Below, piece by piece: positions 26,301-33,373 of a DNA stretch of 64,000 bases; the stretch's first letter is position 1; every line of letters begins with the position of its first letter. The stretch covers positions 1 to 64,000 of the forward strand of contig CAWFGW010000003.1 of NCBI GenBank assembly GCA_963815495.1, in the 5' to 3' direction. The DNA is from CAWFGW01 sp963815495 (GTDB lineage: Bacteria; Bacteroidota; Bacteroidia; Cytophagales; JAAEPT01). A model generated the notes under the pieces. That model saw nothing but the letters and a program-made list of their open reading frames with translations. It was not told where the DNA came from and made no database searches. Both the position numbers and the translations under genes were made by a program.

Positions 26301-27020
26301 CAATTAATTCTTGAAAAGATAAATTCTTCACCTAAAAAACTAGAGGATATTCTAGATATTTCTAATGGCTGTAAACCATATCAGGCTGGTTATGGGAAAA
26401 ATAATTCTGGTGCTGTACTTTCAAAAAATGATGTCGTTAATCGAATATACCATGCAAGGGAGAAACTAAATGACCAATACTATCTTGAGTTAAAAGGAAA
26501 ACACATTCAACCTTATTTAACTAAAGAATCTACAGATTTTATTAAGTGGGGGGATTGGTTAATGTCACCCAAAAATTCTCGTTATTATTTTCAAAAGAAG
26601 ATTCTAATTCGCCAAATAATTGGAAATAGATTTATTTGTACAATTGATGAGTCTGGATCTATTGCTGATCAATCTCTTTATGTAGCTGTGAGTCATGTTA
26701 ATTCTGAGATAAGTATGGAAGCATATTTAGCTATCTTAAACTCAGCTTTATACGGGTTCTATTTTAGAAAATTCTATTCAGAGGAAGATGATCTCTTTCC
26801 CAAAATTAAAGTCAATGAATTGAAGCGACTTCCAGCTGTCAATTTAAATATAATGGAAAGTAATTCTTTAGAATCCAAGGTCACTCAAATACTAGACCTC
26901 AAAAAAGCAGACCCAGCAGCAGATACCAGTGCATTAGAAGCGGAAATAGACCAGTTAGTGTATGCTTTGTATGGCTTAACGGAGGAGGAGATTAAGATAG
27001 TGGAGGAGAGTGTGAAGTAA
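23385..27020 (+). CDS. Type IIG (Eco57I-like) restriction-modification enzyme
   Basis: One chain combines nuclease, adenine methyltransferase and specificity functions. The N-terminus has a PD-(D/E)XK nuclease site (NDLVIHNG, then VGVIIEAKKP near residue 93). The methyltransferase has motif I DPAVGSGHFLVSAL (about residue 547) and motif IV IGNPPYGVQL (about residue 830). A TaqI-like target-recognition region fills roughly residues 840-1160. The 1211-aa length is typical. The recognition region (about 25,900-26,870) is clearly more AT-rich than the parts on either side, as if swapped by recombination. It would methylate host DNA and cut unmodified DNA. It is followed closely by an ATPase gene. 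Confidence 0.92.
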   Translation: MTPLAINPRKALNKAYLKVKPNRSAIELYKSNLIELLDRSNDTESEEFHKNLVSDFLKKTYYDPNHFINTKGRNDLVIHNGKEAKSTVGVIIEAKKPTNKAEMLKKDKLNCKALHELVLYFLRERISQKNLEIKYLVATNIYEWFIFDAQLFEKLFAQNKKLVKQFEDFEAGRLGGTKTDFFYKEIAGPFIDQLDTSIEFTHFDLKEYEKPLRNEDKKDDNKLIALFKLLSPEHLLKLPFTNDSNSLDKKFYSELLHIIGLTETKDGGKKIIQRNKAGERNTGSLLENAVIQLDTLDKIHRLDKPSQYGETHEERLFNVGLELSITWVNRILFLKLLEAQLIAYHKGDESYSFLNYKRIKDYDDLNSLFFQVLAKKHQDRNEKVKEFFKVPYLNSSLFEPNELEHRTILISNLENDEKLPIHPSTVLKDENGKKRTGELNALEYFFAFLEAYDFSSEGAEDIQEDNKTLINASVLGLIFEKINGYKDGSFFTPGFITMYMCRETIRRSVVQKFNDTKGWSCKDLDELYDKIEDRKEANDIVNSLKICDPAVGSGHFLVSALNEMIAIKNDLRILQDREGKRLKEYHFEVVNDELVVTDDDGGLFEYTSTNKEAQRVQETLFHEKQTIIENCLFGVDINPNSVKICRLRLWIELLKNAYYKNETELETLPNIDINIKCGNSLISRFDLDADIKEALKKSKWSIDSYRLAVDSYRNAQSKEEKHEMERLINDIKSDFRSEVSKNDPKLKRLYKLSGELANLTTQTSLFDMAAKEKKEWNKKVEKLAGETKKLETEIEEIKNNKIYENAFEWRFEFPEVLNNEGDFIGFDTVIGNPPYGVQLSEFEISYYRLNYKSVVGHAEIYYMFIELGLSKILSSNNLLSFIIPNAWLSNKYAKGVRELILKANSPFEIINFNQKIIFEDAQVETSILTVLKSLTSRQLFVGQDLNSKYKFDASLWLKDDNLIINFSESSELQLILEKINSSPKKLEDILDISNGCKPYQAGYGKNNSGAVLSKNDVVNRIYHAREKLNDQYYLELKGKHIQPYLTKESTDFIKWGDWLMSPKNSRYYFQKKILIRQIIGNRFICTIDESGSIADQSLYVAVSHVNSEISMEAYLAILNSALYGFYFRKFYSEEDDLFPKIKVNELKRLPAVNLNIMESNSLESKVTQILDLKKADPAADTSALEAEIDQLVYALYGLTEEEIKIVEESVK

Positions 27021-27046
27021 GGTTTTAAATATTTGATATAAAACAA

Positions 27047-29302
27047 ATGAATGAACTAAGCATAAATTTTGAAAACTGTTTTGGTATTAAAAAATTAACC
27101 CATGAGTTTGTTTTTGATGAATCAAACAAAGTAAATGTCATTTATGCTAAAAATGGCTTAATGAAAACATCTTTTACTAAGGTTTTTAAGAAAATACAAG
27201 ATGGTAAAGTTGTAGAGATTAAGGACGAAATTTTTAATCATGAACCAGTAGTAAAAGAAATTAAAATAGATGGCAACGATGTTAATCCCCAAGAAATATT
27301 TGTTATTCGTTCATTTGAAAGAGAATACGAGTCTGCCAGTATTTCTTCCTTACTTGTAAACGATGAAATAAAAGCGAAGCTCTCCGAGGTTTTGAGTTTA
27401 AAAGAAAAGCTAATTAAGAATCTTGAGAAAAAATCGGGGTTAAAAAAATCAATTGAAAGTACAGTTTTTGCAGACTACGATTTTAATAAGAATTCTTTTT
27501 TTGATTTTGTAAATGAAACTAATGTTTTAAATCAAGAATGTTTGGATATAGATTTAAAATACTCTGACATTTTTGAGGCAAACTTAGAAACAATAAAAAG
27601 TGATGAATTTCAAAACAACATTGAAGTTTTTTTAAAGAAAAGTGATGAGATATTTGATGAATATAAGTTTTTAGATAAAGGAAGTTTTTCTTTTCCTAAA
27701 TTAGCCAAAATAGAAAAAGAACTTAAGTCCAATAATTTTTTTGTAAACGAAAATTCTGTTGTTCTCAATAATGGCATCCCTTTTATATCAGTTAATGATT
27801 TTAGTGATAAAGTAAAAGAAATAGAAAAAAAGCTAACAAATTCAGCAGAACTGAAAGCAATTCAGAAATTGTTAAAAACAGCTAAAGGTACTATATTGAT
27901 GGATTTGCTAGAAAGTAATCCATGGTTAGTAAATGAATTTAAGAAGTCTGATTTGCCAAGTTTAAGGAGAAAAGTTTGGTGCTCTTATTTTACTGAAAAT
28001 CAAGAATTGGTTATTGAAATTAAAGATAAATTCGCTATTCTAAAAAAAGAAATATCCAACATTAACATTGATAAAACACCTTGGAAAGACGCTATTGATA
28101 TTTTTAATGACCGATTTACACTTCCATTTAAAATGGATATTGTGAATTTGGATAGTTGTGTAATTGGTGAAAGTTTACCGAAAGTAGTTTTTAAATTTTG
28201 TGCAAAAGAAAACAAAGAAGAATGTACAGAAAGTGATTGGGTAAGTTTGAATAGAAGCGAACTAGAAACTAAAAACACGCTTAGTCAAGGGGAAAATAGA
28301 GCCTTATACCTTTTGAATATCATTTTCGACATAGAAAAGCTAAGAAGGGAGCAACAAAAAACATTATTCATTATAGATGATATTGCCGATTCGTTCGACT
28401 ACAAAAACAAGTACGCAATTATTGAGTATTTGAATGATATTTCAAAAGAAGAAAATTTCTATATGGTTGTGTTATCACACAATTTTGATTTTTATAGAAC
28501 GATATCTAGTAGATTAAACATTGATCGAGATTATAGATTTCATACTTCTAAAAAAAGTGATGAAGTAAAGTTAGAACCAGAACATTATCAAAAAAATCCT
28601 TTTGATGTTTGGAAAAACAATTTATCAAGCGGTAAAAAATATACTTGTATTGATAGCAAAAAACACATTATTGCTCTAATTCCGTTTATAAGAAATATTA
28701 TTGATTTTGGAGAAGATAAAAAGGTGATTGCTGCTTTTGAAAGCGATTTTTTGTTCTTAACTAGTTTATTACATCAAAAAAAAGAAACTCAAGTAATTGA
28801 TATACAAAGTTTAAAAAAAGTTTTTAAAGCATATCTAAACATAGACAATTTTGATTCTTCATTAACAGATGTAACTAAAGTATATGACATAATAAATAAT
28901 ATTGCTGAAAATCATATTATTTCTGATGATAGTAAACTAGAAAACAAATTAATTTTAGCTATAGCAATTCGATTAGAAGCTGAGAAATTTATGATTTGTG
29001 AAATTCAAAAAAGCACTCATATTTTTGAATGGAAAGAGTCAAAACGAATAAATAAGAGAAGTTCGAATGAATTCTTAATATTCATAGCAAGTGATACAAA
29101 TCAAACAAGGGGTCTTTTCAATGGGTTTAAGCAAATTGGTGAAAAGCAAGTTGTTAAATTATTGGAAACAGTAAACATCATGACACCAGAAAATATCCAC
29201 ATCAACTCATTTATGTATGAGCCTATTTTAGATATGGATATTACTGAGTTGTTGAATTTATATAGTAAGGTTAGAGGTTTAAATAACCAGCACAAAAGCT
29301 GA
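27047..29302 (+). CDS. ABC/RloC-like ATPase next to the RM gene (751 aa)
   Basis: The protein has a split ABC-type ATPase. The N-terminal P-loop is YAKNGLMKTSFTK (about residue 34), the signature-like LSQGENRALYLL is near residue 412, and the Walker B segment LFIIDDIADSFD is near residue 440, followed by SHNFDFYRT. Between them lies a long helical region. The P-loop deviates from GxxxxGK(S/T) at two Gly positions (A and M). The C-terminal 250 residues are an unrecognised domain ending near TPENIHINSFMYEPILDM. The layout recalls RloC/PrrC-type defence ATPases, but I see no proven anticodon-nuclease motif. It starts 26 bases after the RM gene, so joint action with it is likely. Confidence 0.75.
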   Translation: MNELSINFENCFGIKKLTHEFVFDESNKVNVIYAKNGLMKTSFTKVFKKIQDGKVVEIKDEIFNHEPVVKEIKIDGNDVNPQEIFVIRSFEREYESASISSLLVNDEIKAKLSEVLSLKEKLIKNLEKKSGLKKSIESTVFADYDFNKNSFFDFVNETNVLNQECLDIDLKYSDIFEANLETIKSDEFQNNIEVFLKKSDEIFDEYKFLDKGSFSFPKLAKIEKELKSNNFFVNENSVVLNNGIPFISVNDFSDKVKEIEKKLTNSAELKAIQKLLKTAKGTILMDLLESNPWLVNEFKKSDLPSLRRKVWCSYFTENQELVIEIKDKFAILKKEISNINIDKTPWKDAIDIFNDRFTLPFKMDIVNLDSCVIGESLPKVVFKFCAKENKEECTESDWVSLNRSELETKNTLSQGENRALYLLNIIFDIEKLRREQQKTLFIIDDIADSFDYKNKYAIIEYLNDISKEENFYMVVLSHNFDFYRTISSRLNIDRDYRFHTSKKSDEVKLEPEHYQKNPFDVWKNNLSSGKKYTCIDSKKHIIALIPFIRNIIDFGEDKKVIAAFESDFLFLTSLLHQKKETQVIDIQSLKKVFKAYLNIDNFDSSLTDVTKVYDIINNIAENHIISDDSKLENKLILAIAIRLEAEKFMICEIQKSTHIFEWKESKRINKRSSNEFLIFIASDTNQTRGLFNGFKQIGEKQVVKLLETVNIMTPENIHINSFMYEPILDMDITELLNLYSKVRGLNNQHKS

Positions 29303-29480
29303 TTCAGTTGAAGACACCAGTGCAATATCAGCAGAAATAGATCGGTAGGTGTATGTCTGTATGACATTGCAGAAATATTAATTGTTGATGGAATTAAATA
29401 GACAATGATCAGTATGAGGCTCTACTAAATAGTATTGGAGAATCTTCATCTGAATTTATTGAAGAAATTTTAGCTTAACT
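29294..29480 (+). pseudogene. Fossil C-terminal tail of a second type IIG RM gene
   Basis: Read in the frame beginning near 29295, this stretch gives KADSVEDTSAISAEIDR, a stop, then after a one-base shift LYDIAEILIVDGIK and a stop. The intact RM gene upstream ends KADPAADTSALEAEIDQ and continues LVYALYGLTEEEIKIVEESVK. The match shows a decayed copy of the same tail. A further frame (29401-29478) reads DNDQYEALLNSIGESSSEF and ends EEILA with a stop, probably the remnant of another gene end. The last codons of the ATPase gene run into the fossil, so the junction arose by deletion or recombination. Confidence 0.7.
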
Positions 29481-30743
29481 ATGAAAAATCAATCTCAAAT
29501 CAAATGCCCCAATTGTGGAACTTCTATAGATGTTCAAGATATACTTTCACATCAGTTGGAAGATGAAATTAAGCAGAAGTATCAGGCTCAATTATCAGTT
29601 GAGAAAAAGAAATACGAGACAGAGGTTGATTCTTTGAATAAAGCCAAAGCGGAGTTTGAAACAAAAAAGAAGCAAGAGAATGAGTTGTTTCAAGAGCGTC
29701 TGGAGAAACAGCTAAAAGAGAATAGTAAAGTAATTGAGGAAAAGCTAAAACGGAAGTTGCAAAACGAACAGTCCGAACAATTCGATGCCCTTCAAAAAGA
29801 GCTCAATGAGAAATCGGAGCAAATAAAAGAACTCAACCGAACTAAAGCTGAAATTGAAAAGCTAAAAAGAGAGAAAGCAGAATTGAAAGAAGTTGCTGAA
29901 GCAGAAGCTCAGAAAAAGCTCAATGAAATGCTTTCTTCAGAAAAGGATAAAATCCGAAAATCAGAAGAGGATAAGAACGAGTTGCGTTTTAAAGAAATGC
30001 AAAAGCAACTGGAAGATCAGAAAAGGCTTACCGAAGAAATGAAGCGTAAGCAAGAACAAGGCTCAATGCAATTACAGGGTGAAGTTCAAGAGTTAGCTAT
30101 TGAAGAATGGTTAGCCAACCAATTTCCTTTAGATACAATTGAAGAAATTAAAAAAGGGGCAAGAGGAGGAGATTGTATTCAAACAGTTAATACACGCTCA
30201 CTTCAAAATTGTGGTACTATCTACTATGAAAGCAAACGAACCAAAGATTTTCAGCCAAGTTGGTTAGAGAAATTTAGAGCAGACATTAGAGAAAAAGGAG
30301 CTGACATTGGTGTATTAGTTACTGAGGTAATGCCCTCAGACATGGATAGGGTGGGTATAAAAGACGGTATTTGGGTTTGCAACTATGAAGAGTTTAAAGG
30401 TTTGTGTACGGTGTTAAGAGAGTCTATCATTCAAGTAAGTAACGCCATAAGCTCACAGGAAAACAAAGGAGATAAAATGCACATGCTCTATGACTTTTTG
30501 ACGAGTAATACATTTAGAATGCAAGTAGAAGCGATAGTAGAAGGTTTTACTTCTATGAAAACGTCTTTAGATAGTGAGAAAAGAGCAATGCAACGCATTT
30601 GGAAAGAGCGTGAAAAACAAATTGATAAAGTTGTTAATAATACCATAGACATGTACGGTTCCATTAAAGGGATTGCTGGAAATGCAGTACAGTCTGTGAA
30701 AGTTTTAGAGTTACCAGGCGAAAAAGAAGGAGATGATGAATAA
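29481..30743 (+). CDS. DUF2130 protein: zinc ribbon, coiled coil, nuclease-like domain
   Basis: The N-terminus has a zinc-ribbon half (IKCPNCGTSIDVQDI). Residues about 25-200 are a long Glu/Lys-rich coiled coil. The C-terminal DUF2130 domain holds GARGGDCIQTVN, then GTIYYESKRTKDFQPSWLEKF, with acidic and Lys residues arranged like a PD-(D/E)XK nuclease core (D...ExK), and then IGVLVTEVMPSDMDR. The family is found in defence-rich regions but its activity is unproven as far as I know. It overlaps the next gene by 11 bases, so the two are co-translated. Confidence 0.88.
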   Translation: MKNQSQIKCPNCGTSIDVQDILSHQLEDEIKQKYQAQLSVEKKKYETEVDSLNKAKAEFETKKKQENELFQERLEKQLKENSKVIEEKLKRKLQNEQSEQFDALQKELNEKSEQIKELNRTKAEIEKLKREKAELKEVAEAEAQKKLNEMLSSEKDKIRKSEEDKNELRFKEMQKQLEDQKRLTEEMKRKQEQGSMQLQGEVQELAIEEWLANQFPLDTIEEIKKGARGGDCIQTVNTRSLQNCGTIYYESKRTKDFQPSWLEKFRADIREKGADIGVLVTEVMPSDMDRVGIKDGIWVCNYEEFKGLCTVLRESIIQVSNAISSQENKGDKMHMLYDFLTSNTFRMQVEAIVEGFTSMKTSLDSEKRAMQRIWKEREKQIDKVVNNTIDMYGSIKGIAGNAVQSVKVLELPGEKEGDDE

Positions 30744-31119
30744 AGAAGTTATTGAAATGTTGAGTGCAGCTATTCAACGAGTACTAACAGAAGGAGGAGA
30801 GTTTAATTATTTTATAATTTCATTGTCGGAAATACATTACCTGCAAGTTGCCTCTGAAAAAAGCAGTAAGCAATTTTGTATTGAAGCCGTTTCTGATAAT
30901 TATTTAGAAGAAGGTTTTAAGCTAAGTGAGTTTCAAAAGAACAAGTTAGAAGAACTAGAATGGGAACTTGAATCAGGTGATGATAACTATAATCAATGGT
31001 TCGATATAGAAAATGAAGAAGATAAAATAATGATATCTAAATTGTTAGTTACAACAGCCAAAGAAGTATATGGTTGTGATGAAATTACTTCGAATATGAT
31101 TCAATTGGAGTTAGGTTAA
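30733..31119 (+). CDS. Hypothetical acidic protein coupled to DUF2130 (128 aa)
   Basis: This protein is acidic and has no signal peptide or membrane helix. Its N-terminus (MNKEVIEMLSAAIQRVLTEG) is helical, and the middle alternates short strands. It starts inside the end of the DUF2130 gene (11-base overlap), which implies a shared function, perhaps as an inhibitor or partner of the nuclease-like protein. I do not recognise the family. Its small size, acidity and coupling are what one expects of an immunity or antitoxin partner, but that is inference. Confidence 0.6.
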   Translation: MMNKEVIEMLSAAIQRVLTEGGEFNYFIISLSEIHYLQVASEKSSKQFCIEAVSDNYLEEGFKLSEFQKNKLEELEWELESGDDNYNQWFDIENEEDKIMISKLLVTTAKEVYGCDEITSNMIQLELG

Positions 31120-31155
31120 GTTTTCATAAAAATTGAATCATATTTTTATAAATAC

Positions 31156-32223
31156 ATGAATATAATCCAAAAACTAAACCAGTTATTGAAAGAGAGAGAG
31201 TTTCAAGTTGATGAATCAACTTATACTTTTTCCTATCCTTATTTTGTTCAATTCTTTCAATCTGTTTCGGGTGGGTTGGAGTTAAAGCATATTGTTCAAG
31301 GTGCTCACATGGTATATGGATGGATGCCAACCATTCTGAATGTAAACACCCAAGAGGTACAGCAGATAGTCGAGTTGGTAAATAAGGCGAGAAGAGGAGA
31401 GGCACTGACTATAGAGCAGCTAGAGCTTCTGAAACGAGTTTTTAATAATTCAATTGTTGGTACATCCAAACTACTTCATTTTGTTTCTCCGGAGTTATAC
31501 CCGATATGGGATAGCCGTATTTGTAACGCTTTGACAGGTAAATCACATCAACAAGCAGTTAATAACACAACACGCTATAAGCTTTACTTTGATAGCATGC
31601 AAAGCGCAATACACCATCCTGATTTTGAGGCAATCTATGTTCAAAAAGACTATGGAGTTTCCCGAATTAGACTGCTTGAAAGCATTTTGTTTCAAAATGG
31701 TAAAGAGGTAAGAAGTAATACTTATCCTGGGCTGAAGGATGTGTTGTGTGAAAATTTAAAAGTAGTTTTTTGTGGTACGGCTAAAGGTAAAGAATCTGCT
31801 AAAGCTGGTTTTTATTATGCCCATAAAAGGAATGTGTTTTATAAAGTTCTTCATTCAGCTGGGTTTACTCCTTATCAACTTGAGCCATTGGAATGTTATG
31901 AAATTAATCAATATGGAATAGGATTGACAGATTTGGTTCCTACAGAATACGGAAATGATAATGAAATAAGCCTTATGGGTTATGACATAGAAGGGTTTGG
32001 GGTAAAAATGAGTACTATTAAACCTAGTTATATCGCATTTACGAGTAAAGCAGCAGCTTCATTTGCATTGGGTTATAAAGGAAAAACGAGTCATATCAAA
32101 TATGGACTTCATTCAGATACAATTCATGGTATACCAGTATTTGTGCTTCCATCCACTTCAGGGAGTGCCAGAGCCTATTGGAATGAGGAGTATTGGAAAG
32201 AATTAAATGAGTTAGTGTCTTAA
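31156..32223 (+). CDS. Mug-like DNA glycosylase with an extra N-terminal domain (355 aa)
   Basis: Residues about 200-350 form a uracil-DNA-glycosylase-superfamily domain: VFCGTAKGKESAKAGFYY, then AHKRNVFYKVL, GIGLTDLVPTE, and the second motif FVLPSTSGSARAYWN. The position equivalent to the catalytic Asn of Mug/TDG (GINPG) is Ala (CGTAKG), as in a CGTA-type subfamily I recall. Residues 1-190 are a separate helical domain with the conserved-looking SKLLHFVSPELYPIWDSRI, which recalls helix-hairpin-helix glycosylase-type folds. The stop codon overlaps the abiF start (TAATG), so the two are translationally coupled. Glycosylases of this superfamily can act in phage defence by excising modified bases (Brig1 is an example); applying that here is inference. 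Confidence 0.75.
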   Translation: MNIIQKLNQLLKEREFQVDESTYTFSYPYFVQFFQSVSGGLELKHIVQGAHMVYGWMPTILNVNTQEVQQIVELVNKARRGEALTIEQLELLKRVFNNSIVGTSKLLHFVSPELYPIWDSRICNALTGKSHQQAVNNTTRYKLYFDSMQSAIHHPDFEAIYVQKDYGVSRIRLLESILFQNGKEVRSNTYPGLKDVLCENLKVVFCGTAKGKESAKAGFYYAHKRNVFYKVLHSAGFTPYQLEPLECYEINQYGIGLTDLVPTEYGNDNEISLMGYDIEGFGVKMSTIKPSYIAFTSKAAASFALGYKGKTSHIKYGLHSDTIHGIPVFVLPSTSGSARAYWNEEYWKELNELVS

Positions 32224-33095
32224 TGGGAAACAAAGCTACAACAGTAGAAGAGCAAATTGTACGACTTCAAGAAAGAGGGATGACAATAGATTGTTCTGAG
32301 GAAAAAGTAAAGGAGATTTTGCTTGATATTGGATATTATCGTTTAGGTTTTTACTGGCATCCTTTCGAAGTTGATGAAAATCATAATTTTATAGAAGGTA
32401 CTAAGTTTTCTGATGCTGTAGCACTTTATTATTTAGATTCGGATTTAAGAAATATTTTTACAAAATTTCTCAATAGAATAGAGATTAATTTTAAAACGAA
32501 ATTGATCTATGAAGTTTCTAATTATTATAAGACTAAGCCAACTTGGTTCGCTGATCCAAGCATTATGAAAAATGATTTTATTAGTCAACTTCCTCAACAG
32601 TATGATGAAAAATTTAAAGCAAATAATAAAGCTATTAAAGCACATCATAATAAATACATCAATGATATCTTTGCTCCAGCTTGGAAGACTCTAGAGTTTA
32701 TGCCATTTGGATCAATTCTTTACATTTATAAAAACATAAAAAATGAGGAGCTTCAAAAGAGAATTAGCAATAAATATGGTGTTCGGAATCATTATTATTT
32801 TATAAATCATATCACCAAAATGATTCATACAAGAAACCTTTGTGCACACGGTGGACAGCTGTATGACTTAAAATTACCTTCTGGTATAATTTCTTTGTAT
32901 AACTTGAAATTTTCGAATAAAGAAAGAGTAAACTTAAAAGGGATTTGTAGATTAATGGGATATTATCTTTCTCAAATCTCTTCGAATCGACAAAATGATT
33001 TTGAAATGAATGTTAAAAATATTGTAAAAGAAAATTGTAAAAATTTGACATTAAAGAAAATAATTGAAACTAAATCTGGTATGTTCAACGTTTAA
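32223..33095 (+). CDS. abiF: Abi_2 (AbiD/AbiF) abortive-infection HEPN protein
   Basis: The 290-aa protein matches Abi_2: an N-terminal VEEQIVRLQERGM and GYYRLGFYWHPF, then DLRNIFTKFLNRIEINFKTKL, and a HEPN ribonuclease motif RNLCAH (Arg 204, His 209) in MIHTRNLCAHGGQLYD. HEPN proteins of this type are RNA-cutting toxins that stop phage spread by halting the host. AbiF has been reported to pair with a conserved non-coding RNA antitoxin and to be related to the ancestor of Cas13. A structured RNA candidate lies immediately downstream here (33136-33213). The start overlaps the glycosylase stop by one base. Confidence 0.88.
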   Translation: MGNKATTVEEQIVRLQERGMTIDCSEEKVKEILLDIGYYRLGFYWHPFEVDENHNFIEGTKFSDAVALYYLDSDLRNIFTKFLNRIEINFKTKLIYEVSNYYKTKPTWFADPSIMKNDFISQLPQQYDEKFKANNKAIKAHHNKYINDIFAPAWKTLEFMPFGSILYIYKNIKNEELQKRISNKYGVRNHYYFINHITKMIHTRNLCAHGGQLYDLKLPSGIISLYNLKFSNKERVNLKGICRLMGYYLSQISSNRQNDFEMNVKNIVKENCKNLTLKKIIETKSGMFNV

Positions 33096-33122
33096 ATAAT
33101 TAGAATTTACAAGTATAGTTTT

Positions 33123-33130
33123 TATATTTG
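33123..33130 (+). promoter_or_regulatory. -7 promoter element of the abiF-adjacent RNA
   Basis: TATATTTG is a perfect match to the Bacteroidota -7 consensus TAnnTTTG. Transcription would begin about 33136, exactly where the first hairpin of the RNA candidate begins. It lies about 30 bases after the abiF stop and there is no gene directly downstream on this strand, so it serves an RNA, not a protein. Confidence 0.75.
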
Positions 33131-33135
33131 TATCA

Positions 33136-33213
33136 AGTGCCCCACAAGGCAGGTCTCTTGTGCAGCACTCTAAAATTCTAATAAAGCTCAAACATAGTTT
33201 GAGCTTTTTTTTT
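33136..33213 (+). ncRNA. Structured small RNA downstream of abiF (candidate RNA antitoxin)
   Basis: The predicted transcript is about 75-80 nt. Its first part is a two-storey hairpin: AGTGC (33136-33140) pairs with GCACT (33165-33169), and CACAAG (33143-33148) pairs with CTTGTG (33157-33162), with an internal CC/CA loop and an eight-base loop GCAGGTCT. A short linker follows and then a perfect 10-bp terminator stem. Promoter, structure and terminator on one strand, with no open frame, make an RNA gene likely. Its place next to abiF fits the reported AbiF RNA antitoxin; I cannot compare it with the published RNA here. Confidence 0.72.
33184..33213 (+). terminator. Terminator of the abiF-adjacent RNA
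   Basis: AAGCTCAAAC and GTTTGAGCTT form a perfect 10-bp stem with an ATA loop, followed by an uninterrupted T-tract. It ends the small RNA starting near 33136. Confidence 0.9.
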
Positions 33214-33332
33214 GCTTTTTAAAAATGTAGCCCATCATTGTGATTGTGATAGTTCATTGTAAAAATAATTTTATTCATGGCTTGAAATAAAAATTAGGTA
33301 ATTCAGCTTTGATTAAATTCTTTTCTTTTTTT

Positions 33333-33368
33333 AGAAACCGAAACACCTATATAGGCGTTTCGGTTTCT
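33333..33368. terminator. Bidirectional terminator between cargo and element backbone
   Basis: AGAAACCGAAAC and GTTTCGGTTTCT enclose a short centre (with a mismatched CACC/GGCG step) and have T-rich sequence on either side. It lies between the RNA gene on the plus strand and the RepA-like gene on the minus strand, and would end the latter six bases after its stop. Confidence 0.8.
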
Positions 33369-33373
33369 TAATT

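Noticed and set aside
27047..29302. PrrC-type anticodon nuclease.
   Set aside because: The ATPase layout is similar, but no anticodon-nuclease catalytic motif can be seen in the C-terminal domain.
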